Positions 43,914-52,667 of a DNA stretch of 64,000 nt are shown here, piece by piece. The stretch comes from Bifidobacteriaceae bacterium (GTDB taxonomy: Bacteria; Actinomycetota; Actinomycetes; Actinomycetales; WQXJ01). The position numbers and the translations under genes are program-made. The stretch spans positions 1-64,000 of the forward strand of contig JAISXH010000038.1 in the NCBI GenBank assembly GCA_031270825.1, read 5' to 3'. Within the stretch, counting starts at the first letter, position 1. Every line of letters begins with the position of its first letter. Under the pieces are notes generated by a model. It was not told the origin of the DNA. It did not search any database and saw nothing but the letters and a program-made list of their open reading frames with translations.

Positions 43914-44768
43914 GTGTTCTACTGGCTCACCAGGGCGGTCTTAGGGCCGCTGGTGCGGCTGGTCTACCAGCCGTGGATCACCGGAGCCGAGAACATCCCG
44001 GCCAAGGGCGCGGCCATCCTGGCCTCGAACCATCTAGCTGTGTTCGACTCAGTGTTTGTGCCGGTGCTGATCCCCAGGCGGGTCTTCTACATCGCCAAGT
44101 CGGACTATTTCACCGGCCGGGGCCTGAAGGGCCGGCTGATCGCCGGCTTCATGAAGGGCGTGGGGATGATCCCGGTGGACCGGGCTGGTGGCAGGGCGGC
44201 GGCATCGGCCCTGGAACAGGGCGAAAGGGTGCTCCGCAAGGGCCACCTCTTCGGCATCTACCCGGAGGGGACGCGCTCCCCGGACGGCCGCCTCTACCGG
44301 GGCAAGACGGGCGTCGCCAGACTGGCTCTGGAAACCGGCGCCCCGGTTGTCCCGATCGCCATGATCGGCTCCAATGTGGCCCAGCCGGTCGGCAAGCGGC
44401 TGCCCAAGAAGCGGGTCCGGGTCGGGATTGTGGTCGGGGAGCCGATCGACCTCTCGCGCTATCGCGGACTCAGCTCAGATCGCTTCGTCTTGCGCGAAAT
44501 CACCGATCAGATCATGTTCGAGATCATGAAGCTGTCCGGCCAGGAGTACGTTGACGTGTACGCGGCCACCATGAAGGCCCGGTTCGCCGCTGGCGCGCCA
44601 TCGCCGGACTCGGAGACGTCTGCGATCGCGCCGGGCGGGCGCCCGCGGCCCACCGACCTGGAGCCGCCGGAGCCGCCGGAGCTTCCTAAGGAGCCAGAAG
44701 CGCCAGAGGCGCCAGCAGTGCCAGGACCAGAAGAACAACCAGAACCAGAAGAATCATCACAAGAGTGA
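43914..44768 (+). CDS. plsC: 1-acyl-sn-glycerol-3-phosphate acyltransferase (PlsC)
   Basis: 284 residues from GTG 43914 behind AGAAGGGAA. It has the acyltransferase motifs NHLAVFDS (His40 and Asp45), then a substrate-binding YPEGTRSPDGRLYRGK and an N-terminal hydrophobic stretch. It adds the second acyl chain to lysophosphatidate at the inner membrane. The last 50 residues are a Pro/Glu-rich tail (EPPEPPELPKEPEAPEAP) of unknown use. In mycobacteria a PlsC homologue also neighbours class II DAHP synthase, and here the synthase lies 8.6 kb on, with an accessory island between. Confidence 0.92.
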   Translation: MFYWLTRAVLGPLVRLVYQPWITGAENIPAKGAAILASNHLAVFDSVFVPVLIPRRVFYIAKSDYFTGRGLKGRLIAGFMKGVGMIPVDRAGGRAAASALEQGERVLRKGHLFGIYPEGTRSPDGRLYRGKTGVARLALETGAPVVPIAMIGSNVAQPVGKRLPKKRVRVGIVVGEPIDLSRYRGLSSDRFVLREITDQIMFEIMKLSGQEYVDVYAATMKARFAAGAPSPDSETSAIAPGGRPRPTDLEPPEPPELPKEPEAPEAPAVPGPEEQPEPEESSQE

Positions 44769-44857
44769 CCAGAACTCCCAGAGCCGCGGGACCAACGCGG
44801 GCGGCGCGAGCCATTACAACCACCCAAACCACGAGGAAACGACTAGTAGGAGTACCA

Positions 44858-46060
44858 ATGACTGTCAAACGTGTCGCCATCTTGACCGCTGGCGGTTTCG
44901 CACCGTGCCTGTCCGCCGCCGTCGGCGGACTGATCCAGCGTTACGCCGAATTGGCGCCCAGCACCGAAATCTTGATCTACCAGTATGGTTACTACGGGCT
45001 CCTGACAGGGAACAGCTACCTGGTGAACGAGGAGGCCCGGGCCAAGATCGGCATTCTGCAGCGCTTCGGCGGCAGCCCGATCGGCAGTTCGCGGGTCAAG
45101 CTGACCAACGCGGCCGACTTGGAACGCCGTGGCCTGGTCAAGCCGGGCCAGGAGCCCTTGGAGGCGGCCGCCGACAGGCTGCGTGCCGACGGCGTCGACG
45201 TGCTCCACACCATTGGCGGCGACGACACCAACACGACCGCCGCCGATCTGGCCGCCTACCTGCGTGATCACGGCTACGGCCTGACCGTGGTGGGCCTGCC
45301 CAAGACCATCGACAACGACGTGGTGCCGATCAAGCAGTCGCTCGGCGCCTGGACCGCGGCCGAGCAGGCCTCGCTGTTCGCCCAGAACATCATTGGCGAG
45401 CACCGCTCGAATCCGCGCATGCTGATCGTCCACGAGGTGATGGGCCGGGGTTGCGGCTGGCTGACGGCCGCGGCCGCCACCGAGTACCGCCGCTGGCTGG
45501 GGGAGCAGGATTGGAACCCCGCCCTGGGCTTGACCAAGGAGCGCTGGGACATCCACGGGGTTTACATCCCCGAGTTGGAGCTGGACCTGGACGCCGAATC
45601 GCAGCGCCTGCGCGGCATCATGGACCGGATCGGCAATGTCAACGTCTTCCTGTCCGAGGGCGCCGGCGTGGAGACCATTGTCCATGAGATGGAGGTCTCC
45701 GGCCAGGACGTCCCGCGCGACCCGTTCGGGCACGTCAAGCTGGACACCATCAACCCCGGCGGTTGGTATGCCCGCGAGTTCGCCGAACGGATGGGCGCGC
45801 TCAAGACCATGGTCCAGAAGTCGGGCTATTTCTCCCGCTCGGCTCGCGCCAATGAGCGCGATCTGCTGCTGATCCGCTCAATGGTCGACTTGGCCGTCGA
45901 TTCGGCCCTGGACGGCGTGTCCGGTGTGATCGGCCACGACGAGGGCAACAAGGACATTCTGCGACCGATCGAGTTCGACCGCGTCAAGGGCGGCAAACCC
46001 TTCGACGTGAAGAAGCCTTGGTTCCAAGACCTGTTGGACGGCATCGGGCAACCGCATTAG
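44858..46060 (+). CDS. pfp: Pyrophosphate-dependent 6-phosphofructokinase
   Basis: 400 residues from ATG 44858 behind AGTAGGAG. It has the phosphofructokinase fold with GGDDTNTTA, where the second Asp is the residue that marks PPi in place of ATP as donor, then PKTIDNDVVPIKQSLG and EVMGRGCGWLTAAAA. It converts fructose-6-phosphate and PPi to fructose-1,6-bisphosphate and phosphate, reversibly. The longer open frame upstream is not used. Such enzymes are common in Actinomycetota. No neighbouring glycolytic gene. Confidence 0.94.
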   Translation: MTVKRVAILTAGGFAPCLSAAVGGLIQRYAELAPSTEILIYQYGYYGLLTGNSYLVNEEARAKIGILQRFGGSPIGSSRVKLTNAADLERRGLVKPGQEPLEAAADRLRADGVDVLHTIGGDDTNTTAADLAAYLRDHGYGLTVVGLPKTIDNDVVPIKQSLGAWTAAEQASLFAQNIIGEHRSNPRMLIVHEVMGRGCGWLTAAAATEYRRWLGEQDWNPALGLTKERWDIHGVYIPELELDLDAESQRLRGIMDRIGNVNVFLSEGAGVETIVHEMEVSGQDVPRDPFGHVKLDTINPGGWYAREFAERMGALKTMVQKSGYFSRSARANERDLLLIRSMVDLAVDSALDGVSGVIGHDEGNKDILRPIEFDRVKGGKPFDVKKPWFQDLLDGIGQPH

Positions 46061-46158
46061 TTGGACGATGCCGTCTGCTCACGTCCCAGCCCCGTCTGCG
46101 GTCGTCACCTTGATCGAACCTTGACCGAATCCGGGGGGCGCCTGAAAGGCGGGGCCTT

Positions 46159-48609
46159 ATGTTGGACCGTATGACGTTGACGGATGCTGAGCCGCGCGTG
46201 GTCGATCTGGCGCTGACGGGGATGACCTGCGCCGCCTGCGCCGCCCGGATCGAGAAGAAGCTCAACCGGATCGAAGGCGTCCAAGCCAGTGTCAACCTGG
46301 CTCTGGAGACCGCCGCCGTCGAAGTGACTGGCGAGGTCACCGCCGCCGATCTGATCAAAGCGGTCGAGGCCGCCGGCTACGGCGCCAAACAAGTCGAGCC
46401 GGCTGGGCGACCGGGCGGCGCTGGCAGCGATGCCGCCGCCGAGGCGGATGCTCAGTTCGAAGCGGAAGGCGTCGAGCCGGCCGAAGCCGATCCGACCGCG
46501 CGGCTGCGCCAGCGGTTGATCATCTGCTTGGTGCTGACCGTGCCGGTTCTGTTGTTGGCGATGGTGCCGCCGTTCCAGTTCACCTACTGGCAGTGGGCGT
46601 CGTTGACTTTGGCGGCGCCGGTCGCGGTCTGGGGCGCCTATCCCTTCCACCGCGCGGCCTGGATCAACCTGCGCCACGGCGCCGCCACCATGGACACCTT
46701 GATTTCGTTGGGAGTCACCGCCGCCTTCCTGTGGTCGCTTTGGGCGCTGTTCCTGGGCGGCGCCGGCATGCCCGGCATGCGCATGGAGTTCACCTTGGTG
46801 GGCGGCGACCGGGCCGAAATCTACCTTGAAGTGGCCGCCGCGGTGACGGTGTTCATCCTGGCCGGACGCTATTTCGAGGCCCGTGCCAAGCGCCGCTCCG
46901 GCGCCGCCTTGAGGGCGCTGCTGGACTTGGGCGCCAAGACGGTGTCTTTGCTGCCGGAGGGACTGGACGGCCCAGAGCTGTCGGTTCCGGTGGAGCGCCT
47001 GCAGGTGGGAGACCTGTTCGTGGTCCGCCCGGGCGAGAAGATCGCCACCGACGGCGTGGTCCGCGACGGCGCCAGCGCCGTCGACGCGTCGCTGCTGACC
47101 GGCGAATCGGTCCCGGTCGAGGTGGTTGCCGGCGACACGGTCGCCGGCGCCACCATCGCGGTCGAGGGACGCCTGGTGGTGGAGGCGACGCGCGTCGGCT
47201 CAGACACCGCTCTGGCTCAGATCGCCCGCCTGGTCTCGAACGCCCAGAGCGGCAAAGCGCAGGTCCAGCGCCTGGCAGACCGCGTCTCCGGGGTGTTCGT
47301 CCCCATCGTGGTGACGATTTCGCTGGTCACGTTGGCGTCCTGGCTGATCGCCACCGGCCAGCCGACGCGCGCCTTCACGGCCGCCGTGGCGGTGCTGATC
47401 ATCGCCTGCCCCTGCGCGCTGGGCCTGGCCACCCCGACCGCGTTGCTGGTCGGCACCGGGCGTGGCGCCCAACTGGGCATCCTGATCAAGGGCCCGGAGG
47501 TGCTAGAGGCGGTCCGCCGCGTCGACACGGTGGTCCTGGACAAGACCGGCACCGTCACCACCGGCCGTATGACCGTGGCCGGCGTGATCCTGGCAGAGGG
47601 CCAGGACGCGGCCCGGTTCGAGCGCTTCGTCGGCGCCGTCGAATCATTCTCCGAACACCCGGTGGCCGTGGCCATCACCCAATACGTGGCCGACCAGGCC
47701 GAGGCCGGGGATGCGGTTGTCGCTGTGTCGGAGCCAGGCGCCTTGTCGCCGTCGGTGGCCGGGGCCGTTGAGCCGGGCGCCAGCGCCCTCGCGCGGGCCG
47801 GGGCTGTCGACGAGGGCGTCGCCGCCCTCCTGCGGGCTGGGGCGCAGCCCGCTGTGGTGACTGATTTCGCCGCCGTGCCTGGCCGGGGTGTGCGCGGAAG
47901 CGTCGACGGGACCACGGTTTTCGCGGGCAAGCCCGACTGGGTGCGCGGCGAAGGGCTGGTGCTGAGCGATGCCTTGGCGGACGGCATCGGGCAAGCGGAA
48001 GATCTGGGCCAGACCGTGACGGCTGTGGGCTGGGACGGTCGAGTGCGCGGCATCGTCGCGGTGGCGGATTCGCCCAAGCCGACTGCGGCGGCGGCGGTGG
48101 CGGAGTTGAAGCGCCTGCGGCTCACTCCGGTGCTCCTGACCGGCGACAATCGGCGGGCGGCGGAGGCGATCGGCGCGGCGGTCGGCATCGAACGGGTGAT
48201 CGCGGGCGTGCTTCCGGGCGAGAAGGTCGAGGTCATCAAGGGCTTGCAGGCCGAGGGCGCCGTTGTCGCCATGGTCGGCGACGGGATCAACGACGCCGCC
48301 GCGTTGGCCACCGCCAACCTGGGCATGGCCATGGGCACCGGCACCGACGCGGCGATCGAGGCCAGCGATCTGACTCTGGTGCGCGGCGATCCCCGGACCG
48401 TGCCAGACGCGATCCGGCTGTCGGCCGCGACCCTGCGGATCATCAAGTCGAACCTGTTCTGGGCCTTCGCCTACAACACGGCAGCCGTGCCCCTGGCCGC
48501 ATTCGGCCTGCTCGGCCCCCTGATCGCTGGCGGCGCCATGGCTATCAGCTCAGCCTTCGTGGTCTCCAACTCCCTGCGCCTGCGCCGCTTCAAAGCCTGG
48601 TCCCAATAA
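46159..48609 (+). CDS. copA: Copper-type P1B ATPase
   Basis: 816 residues. An N-terminal heavy-metal domain has [14 protein letters not shown] (Cys24 and Cys27). Eight membrane helices include the ion-binding [15 protein letters not shown]. Other motifs are the phosphorylation site [20 protein letters not shown] and [15 protein letters not shown]. The CPC helix fits Cu(I) export. The nucleotide domain carries an extra Ala/Gly/Val-rich stretch of about 50 residues (about 520-570) that most CopA proteins lack. No CsoR or CopZ gene is adjacent. ATG 46159 or 46171 may be the start; a GAAAGGCGGGG site favours the first. Family B repeats follow its stop. Confidence 0.93.
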   Translation: MLDRMTLTDAEPRVVDLALTGMTCAACAARIEKKLNRIEGVQASVNLALETAAVEVTGEVTAADLIKAVEAAGYGAKQVEPAGRPGGAGSDAAAEADAQFEAEGVEPAEADPTARLRQRLIICLVLTVPVLLLAMVPPFQFTYWQWASLTLAAPVAVWGAYPFHRAAWINLRHGAATMDTLISLGVTAAFLWSLWALFLGGAGMPGMRMEFTLVGGDRAEIYLEVAAAVTVFILAGRYFEARAKRRSGAALRALLDLGAKTVSLLPEGLDGPELSVPVERLQVGDLFVVRPGEKIATDGVVRDGASAVDASLLTGESVPVEVVAGDTVAGATIAVEGRLVVEATRVGSDTALAQIARLVSNAQSGKAQVQRLADRVSGVFVPIVVTISLVTLASWLIATGQPTRAFTAAVAVLIIACPCALGLATPTALLVGTGRGAQLGILIKGPEVLEAVRRVDTVVLDKTGTVTTGRMTVAGVILAEGQDAARFERFVGAVESFSEHPVAVAITQYVADQAEAGDAVVAVSEPGALSPSVAGAVEPGASALARAGAVDEGVAALLRAGAQPAVVTDFAAVPGRGVRGSVDGTTVFAGKPDWVRGEGLVLSDALADGIGQAEDLGQTVTAVGWDGRVRGIVAVADSPKPTAAAAVAELKRLRLTPVLLTGDNRRAAEAIGAAVGIERVIAGVLPGEKVEVIKGLQAEGAVVAMVGDGINDAAALATANLGMAMGTGTDAAIEASDLTLVRGDPRTVPDAIRLSAATLRIIKSNLFWAFAYNTAAVPLAAFGLLGPLIAGGAMAISSAFVVSNSLRLRRFKAWSQ

Positions 48610-48636
48610 CCCCCTCCCGCCTCCGCCCATACGCAA

Positions 48637-48702
48637 GGGGACGGTGATTGTGCTGAATTCCGCAGCGGGACGGTGATCCTGCTGAATTCCGCGGGGGGTC
48701 GG
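48637..48702. repeat. Family B repeat, two 29-bp units plus a partial
   Basis: Units start at 48637, 48666 and 48695 with 29-bp periodicity, the third truncated. The block begins 28 bp after the copA stop and abuts the tcmP C-terminal fragment on the other side. Confidence 0.88.
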
Positions 48703-48705
48703 TGA

Positions 48706-48933
48706 TCTCGCCCTCAACGTCATCATCAAACAGCGTGCCCTGGCTAAAGGCCTCAATGTGGATGGCCAGGTTGTCCGGGCGCTTCATCATGTTGTCCGCC
48801 ATCAGGATGCAGCCTGCTGCGTGGTTGGTCGCATAGACCATACGGTACTTGGGCTGCTGCCGCTCCTTCAGTCTGATCGGCATCGACAACACGTACTCGA
48901 AGGTCTCTCGGTTGTTATAGGGCGGCGTATAGG
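48706..48933 (-). pseudogene. C-terminal fragment of three-Cys-motif partner protein TcmP
   Basis: The minus strand encodes ETFEYVLSMPIRLKERQQ followed by PKYRMVYATNHAAGCILMAD and an acidic tail. I recognise this as the end of TcmP proteins (families have a conserved Y-x-x-x-ATNH-x-x-G-x-x-LM-x-D block). There is no start codon or N-terminal domain. The matching N-terminal fragment lies at 51806-52030 on the same strand, in the right order, so one gene was split and its middle lost or displaced. Confidence 0.65.
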
Positions 48934-48946
48934 GCATGCTGGGTGT

Positions 48947-49162
48947 GTGGTCAAGACGAGTGTGTATCTGGAGGAGGAGCAGAAGGCGGCGTTGGACGAG
49001 GTGTCCAAGTTGACAGGCAAGCCTTTGGCCGAGTTGTTGCGCGACGGAGTGGACCAGGTCATCCACGACCATCTGAGGCGCCGCCCAGCGATGCAGGAGG
49101 CGTTCAACGCCCCCGACATGGTGGGCCGCACAGACGAGTTGTTGGAGGACCTCGGCGCATGA
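48947..49162 (+). CDS. vapB: Ribbon-helix-helix antitoxin, VapB-like
   Basis: 71 residues from GTG 48947. The N-terminus KTSVYLEEEQKAALDEVSKL is a ribbon-helix-helix pattern and is followed by TGKPLAELLRDGVDQVI. The C-terminal tail (DMVGRTDELLEDLGA) would wrap the toxin. Its stop overlaps the PIN toxin start (ATGA), the normal VapBC design. It would bind both the toxin and the shared promoter. It lies between the two halves of a broken tcmP gene. Confidence 0.85.
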   Translation: MVKTSVYLEEEQKAALDEVSKLTGKPLAELLRDGVDQVIHDHLRRRPAMQEAFNAPDMVGRTDELLEDLGA

Positions 49163-49611
49163 GGGTCGTCGCGGACACGAGCGGGATCGTGGCGGCGCTC
49201 AACGCCGCCGAGCCCGGCCATGGGCGTTTCCGCGCGGTCCTGGAGTCGGCCGCGGCGGTGTTCATAACCGAGGCTGTCGTCACCGAGGTCCACCACGTGC
49301 TCGCGTCGGGCGGCCAGGCGGTGGCCGCCAACGCCTTCCTCGACGCTGTCGCCGATGGCTTCTACGAACTTGTGCCCATCACGGCCGCCGAGCATGCCGA
49401 GGCGGCCGACCTGGTCCGCCGCTACGAGGGCCGCATGCGGCGAAAGAAACGCAAACCCGGATCGCTGGACGTGGCTGACGCGATGAACGTGATCGCGGGG
49501 CGCCGGGTGGCGACCAACCTCCTTGTGACTGGGGACCAGGACTACCGCTCGGTCGTGCCGTTGACAGAGCACCCCGCATTCGTGCTTCTACCCGCCGACC
49601 AGGAGTTCTAG
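49159..49611 (+). CDS. vapC: PIN-domain ribonuclease toxin, VapC-like
   Basis: 150 residues. PIN acidic residues are visible: Asp6 in VVADTSGIVAAL, Glu in ITEAVVTEVHH, and Asp in GSLDVADAMNVI, ending with NLLVTGDQDYRSV. VapC toxins cut tRNA or rRNA when the antitoxin is degraded. The gene is intact, overlaps its antitoxin by four bases, and is probably functional, in contrast to the second toxin of the island, which is frameshifted. Confidence 0.88.
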   Translation: MRVVADTSGIVAALNAAEPGHGRFRAVLESAAAVFITEAVVTEVHHVLASGGQAVAANAFLDAVADGFYELVPITAAEHAEAADLVRRYEGRMRRKKRKPGSLDVADAMNVIAGRRVATNLLVTGDQDYRSVVPLTEHPAFVLLPADQEF

Positions 49612-49750
49612 CGTCTCTTGAGGTCGAGGCCAAGGGTTTCGCCACGACCTCCGCGCCGGGGCCCCGCCCGCTGTCCCATCGCCTCCGCAGACGCTGGACG
49701 ATGCCGCCCACCGGGCCGGGCGGACCCAAACGCACCAGCGTGTTTGGCTA

Positions 49751-51217
49751 TTGCGCAAGCTTAACGCTGGTTGGCTTAATCGGCGGACGCTGGTCTTCGT
49801 CCACCTCGGCGGCCCGCGAATCGACCGCCCGGCGCACCGCGTTCCACACCTCCGGCTAACACCTTTCAACGCGTCGACCTGGGACTGGGCCGCCCTCGCG
49901 TTCACGCTCGAACGGGGCGACGCCGACCTGCTGGAGCAGTCCGCGCCGGAAGCTGAGGCGAACGGGCGCCGGGCCCTGTTGGCTCGGATAATCGCGGCGG
50001 GCGACGCGCTGGAGGCGACGGCGTCCGAGCAGATCGCGCGGGGCCAGCGGGCCGGCACGCTGCGGGACGACCTGCCGGAACAGGCCACCGGAATGGTGTC
50101 GTGGGCGTTCATCGCGGCGCTTTCGGACCTGGCGGAGCGCAAGGCGGTCTACGCCGAGGCGCGCCTGGCGTTGACGCCATCGGACTTGGCGGCCGCCGGC
50201 ATGTCCCTGATCTGGGGCGGCCTGTTGACCCCGGACGTCGCGGCGAGCGCGGACGGAGGCGGCGAGTGGCCGGTCATATCGCTGGGCGCGTTCGCGGAGA
50301 ACTTCGTCCGGGCGCTGGCGGCGCACGGCCTGGAGACGACAGTGACATTGGACGATGACGCGCTGCCGGTCGCCGTCGCGCACAGCGGCTCGGCCCACGC
50401 GGCCGCCCCGGCGGACCTGGCGGCGATGGCCACCCGCCACGCCGAGAAGCGGCCGATGAACGGCGCCGCCTTGACGGTTGACGACTGGGAGCGGTTGGCC
50501 CGGCCCGGAGCGCTGGGCCGGTCCGGGGCCGGCGTGGAGTTGGCCTGGTGGCCGCGCGGCACATCCGAGTTCGACCACTTGGCGCGGGAAACCAAGGAGG
50601 CGTTCGAAGCGCAAGCCGGTGACCCGGCGGCGCGGTCCGAACTGGCCGGCTGGCTGAGGTTCTCCGACGCCGAGACCCGCGAGCGCCGAGACGGACTGCC
50701 CGCTGAGCAACTCGCGCTGACCGGTTGGACCAAGACGCTCTACTACCTGACAACGTCCCGCCAGTCCGCCACCGGCGACAAATTCGCGGGCCAATCGGTG
50801 GCGAAGAACAACGCGCAAGTCAATGGCTGCGGGGCTTGGGCGGGTGGACGGCGAGTACGGCCAGAACAGCGGGATCAGGCGGGACATCGCAGCCTTCGTG
50901 ACGGCGGGATAACAGCTGCGGATCAGGCCCGCGGCGCCGCCTGCCTGCCGATGCCCAACCAGAAGCGCCCTCGCGACCCCCAAAGTCGCCGGCGCGAGCA
51001 AGAACGGGCAGCAGACGCGGGACGACCCCGCCCAGCGGGCCGAGTGGTCCCAAACCGACCTGCGTGCCTTGATCGTCGGGATGAAACTCATCGCCGCTTG
51101 GGTCCCGCTGCGGCCGCCGCGAGGAGCGCGCGGTCGCCAGGTCAGGTCCCGCCCAGTGGCAGCCCCCGACCGCCAACAGGCGGGGTCGGCGATCCCAGCG
51201 CACTCGTGTCGCACTAA
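49751..51217 (+). CDS. Unrecognised ORF, coding character only in its middle
   Basis: An open frame of up to 488 codons. From about 49890 to 50810 the product looks like a folded, acidic protein (ALAFTLERGDADLLEQSAPE, GMVSWAFIAALSDLAERKAV, SLGAFAENFVRALAAHGLET, LTGWTKTLYYLTTS) with no family I know. After about 50820 it turns Arg/Pro/Gly-rich and no longer looks coded. The start is unclear: the first TTG has no ribosome site. It is probably an island gene damaged at its 3' end. The stretch 49612-49890 shows nothing else. Confidence 0.4.
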   Translation: MRKLNAGWLNRRTLVFVHLGGPRIDRPAHRVPHLRLTPFNASTWDWAALAFTLERGDADLLEQSAPEAEANGRRALLARIIAAGDALEATASEQIARGQRAGTLRDDLPEQATGMVSWAFIAALSDLAERKAVYAEARLALTPSDLAAAGMSLIWGGLLTPDVAASADGGGEWPVISLGAFAENFVRALAAHGLETTVTLDDDALPVAVAHSGSAHAAAPADLAAMATRHAEKRPMNGAALTVDDWERLARPGALGRSGAGVELAWWPRGTSEFDHLARETKEAFEAQAGDPAARSELAGWLRFSDAETRERRDGLPAEQLALTGWTKTLYYLTTSRQSATGDKFAGQSVAKNNAQVNGCGAWAGGRRVRPEQRDQAGHRSLRDGGITAADQARGAACLPMPNQKRPRDPQSRRREQERAADAGRPRPAGRVVPNRPACLDRRDETHRRLGPAAAAARSARSPGQVPPSGSPRPPTGGVGDPSALVSH

Positions 51218-51220
51218 CAT
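51215..51220 (+). promoter_or_regulatory. -10 box TAACAT, leaderless promoter
   Basis: TAACAT ends seven bases before ATG 51228 of the antitoxin gene. Confidence 0.5.
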
Positions 51221-51227
51221 TGTCAGT

Positions 51228-51512
51228 ATGGCATTGCAGACAACTCTCACTGTCCGCCTCGACTCAGAGGTCAAAGCGGCGGCCAAACAGCGCGCCGACG
51301 CCCTGGGTTTGTCCCTGTCCGCGGTGATATCCAACCAGTTGCGCCGCTTCATCAACGGCGCACCGGTCGTGATCGACGACGACTCGCTGATCCCCTCCGA
51401 GACGGTGGCCAAGGCCCGGCGCCAGGCGATGAGCGAGTACCGCTCTGGCCAGTACACGAGCCTCGACGGGTCCCAGGCGATCACCGACTACGACCCGGTA
51501 GCGCATGGGTGA
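51228..51512 (+). CDS. RelB/DinJ-family antitoxin
   Basis: 94 residues from ATG 51228. The N-terminal ribbon-helix-helix reads LTVRLDSEVKAAAKQRADAL with GLSLSAVISNQLRRFING, the RelB/DinJ pattern. The C-terminal tail (SEYRSGQYTSLDGSQAI) is the toxin-binding part. Leaderless -10 box. It overlaps the start of a RelE-like toxin by eight bases. The antitoxin frame is intact although the toxin is not. Confidence 0.85.
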   Translation: MALQTTLTVRLDSEVKAAAKQRADALGLSLSAVISNQLRRFINGAPVVIDDDSLIPSETVAKARRQAMSEYRSGQYTSLDGSQAITDYDPVAHG

Positions 51513-51815
51513 TCGAAAGATCGCGCGCTTCGCGGCCACTAAGCAGTACGGCAAGGCCTTCGCGAAGCTCTCTCCCAAAGCCCAGGCGAGGGTCAGCAGG
51601 CCCTGGAAGACGCCCTTGCGGACGTCGACGCGCCGAGACTCCATCTTCACGGGCTGACGGGGCAGTGGCTCGGCGTCTTCTCCGTCAACGCCGGCGGCGG
51701 CCTGCGCATTCTCTTCGAGGCTGTGGACGAGGATGGAGGATCGGCCGGCGCGGATTCCCGGTCGACGGTAGGCGTCCTGATCACCGTGGGAACCCACGCG
51801 CAGATCTACGGCTGA
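51505..51815 (+). pseudogene. RelE/ParE-type toxin with a frameshift
   Basis: ATG 51505 opens a toxin-like frame (RFAATKQYGKAFAKLSPKAQ) that ends early at 51655-51657. Shifting frame near 51585-51595 restores a full product: QQALEDALADVDAPRLHLHG, WLGVFSVNAGGGLRILFEAV and a final VGTHAQIYG, ending at 51815. The second half is the beta-sheet and C-terminus of RelE/YafQ-like mRNA interferases. One single-base change explains it. As written the toxin should be dead, unless programmed frameshifting occurs. Confidence 0.75.
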
Positions 51816-52030
51816 CCCACCCGGCTGCGGCGGACGGCGCCGCCCACCGGCGAGCCGGGGTTCTTGTCCAGGAACTCGCCCCGCCCAGCGAAACAGTCGA
51901 TGTACCGTATCGGCTTCCTGGTGTGGAGAACCTTCTGGAAGTAGGGCCTGAGGTAGTAGGCCAGTAAGTCGTCCTTGACCTGAGACCACGGCAGCTTCTT
52001 GTCGACGAAGTGGTCCTGTCTCTTAGCCAT
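51806..52030 (-). pseudogene. N-terminal fragment of TcmP (three-Cys-motif partner)
   Basis: 74 codons starting MAKRQDHFVDKKLPWSQVKD, then PYFQKVLHTRKPIRYIDCFA and GRGEFLDKNPGSPVG. This is the start of TcmP, including the YIDCFAGRG loop that resembles a methyltransferase SAM motif. Full TcmP proteins run to 350-400 residues; this one breaks off after GSPV and ends 12 codons later. Its ATG overlaps the DUF5131 stop by eight bases, the natural pairing of the two genes. The C-terminal part of TcmP lies at 48706-48933. Confidence 0.75.
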
Positions 52031-52478
52031 GCTGGGCGACCTTCATGTCCTCGATTGAGACGCCGAGCCAGAGGTTGGCGGGCCAGTCGATGTTGGCCGA
52101 CAGCTTTCGGGCGCGAGCGGCCCGCTTGGTCAAGACCTGGTGGGTGTGCTGTGGTGTCTCCCGGATCACCTCGATCAGGTCGTGGATGAAGGCGGCTGTG
52201 ACCTTGGCGTGGAACAGGTCGGACATGGAGTTGACGAAGACCATCCGGTGGCCATGCCACGTCTTCGGCGCGTCGAGCGCCTCGGGGTGCATCGTGACGC
52301 CGAAGCCCGGCCCGGAGGTGCGCGGGTCGCCATCATTCTGGTACTGCGGCATGCCCATCGCCCTGAGGCGACGGGCCATCGTCAAGGCGTAGCGGTGGTC
52401 GCAGCCAGCCGAGATGCGGTCGCAGCCCGTGACGGGGTTCCAGGTGAAGTCGGTCCACTCGATGCTGGTCTTCTTCAC
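52023..52478 (-). pseudogene. Truncated DUF5131 (Gp37/Gp68-type) protein, third Cys of the motif lost
   Basis: 151 residues from GTG 52478. It begins KKTSIEWTDFTWNPVTGC, the signature of DUF5131 proteins, whose three-cysteine motif resembles a radical-SAM cluster site. Cys19 and Cys26 are present but the third position, residue 29, is Arg (GCDHRYA where GCDxCYA is expected). The protein stops at LWLGVSIEDMKVAQHG, roughly two-thirds of the usual length. With the tcmP fragment after it, the pair looks inactivated. The phage-derived family name does not by itself mean a prophage is here. Confidence 0.75.
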
Positions 52479-52667
52479 ATGCGCTAACTTGTCACGATCC
52501 GCGCCGACGCCCCGTGAGGTGGGCCGAGGCGCGACAAGAACGCGCCCGGCATCTGGTTGGCCACCGCGCCCGCCGCACACCGGGCCGATTCCATCTTGGG
52601 CATTGCAGGTCTTGTCTGGGAGGGGATTCGGCTCGGATCGGGTGGCGGACGTTAGGCGCCTCCCGCC

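Noticed and set aside
52023-52478. Prophage, suggested by the Gp37/Gp68 family name
   Set aside because: No integrase, terminase, capsid or lysis gene is nearby; the family is also chromosomal.
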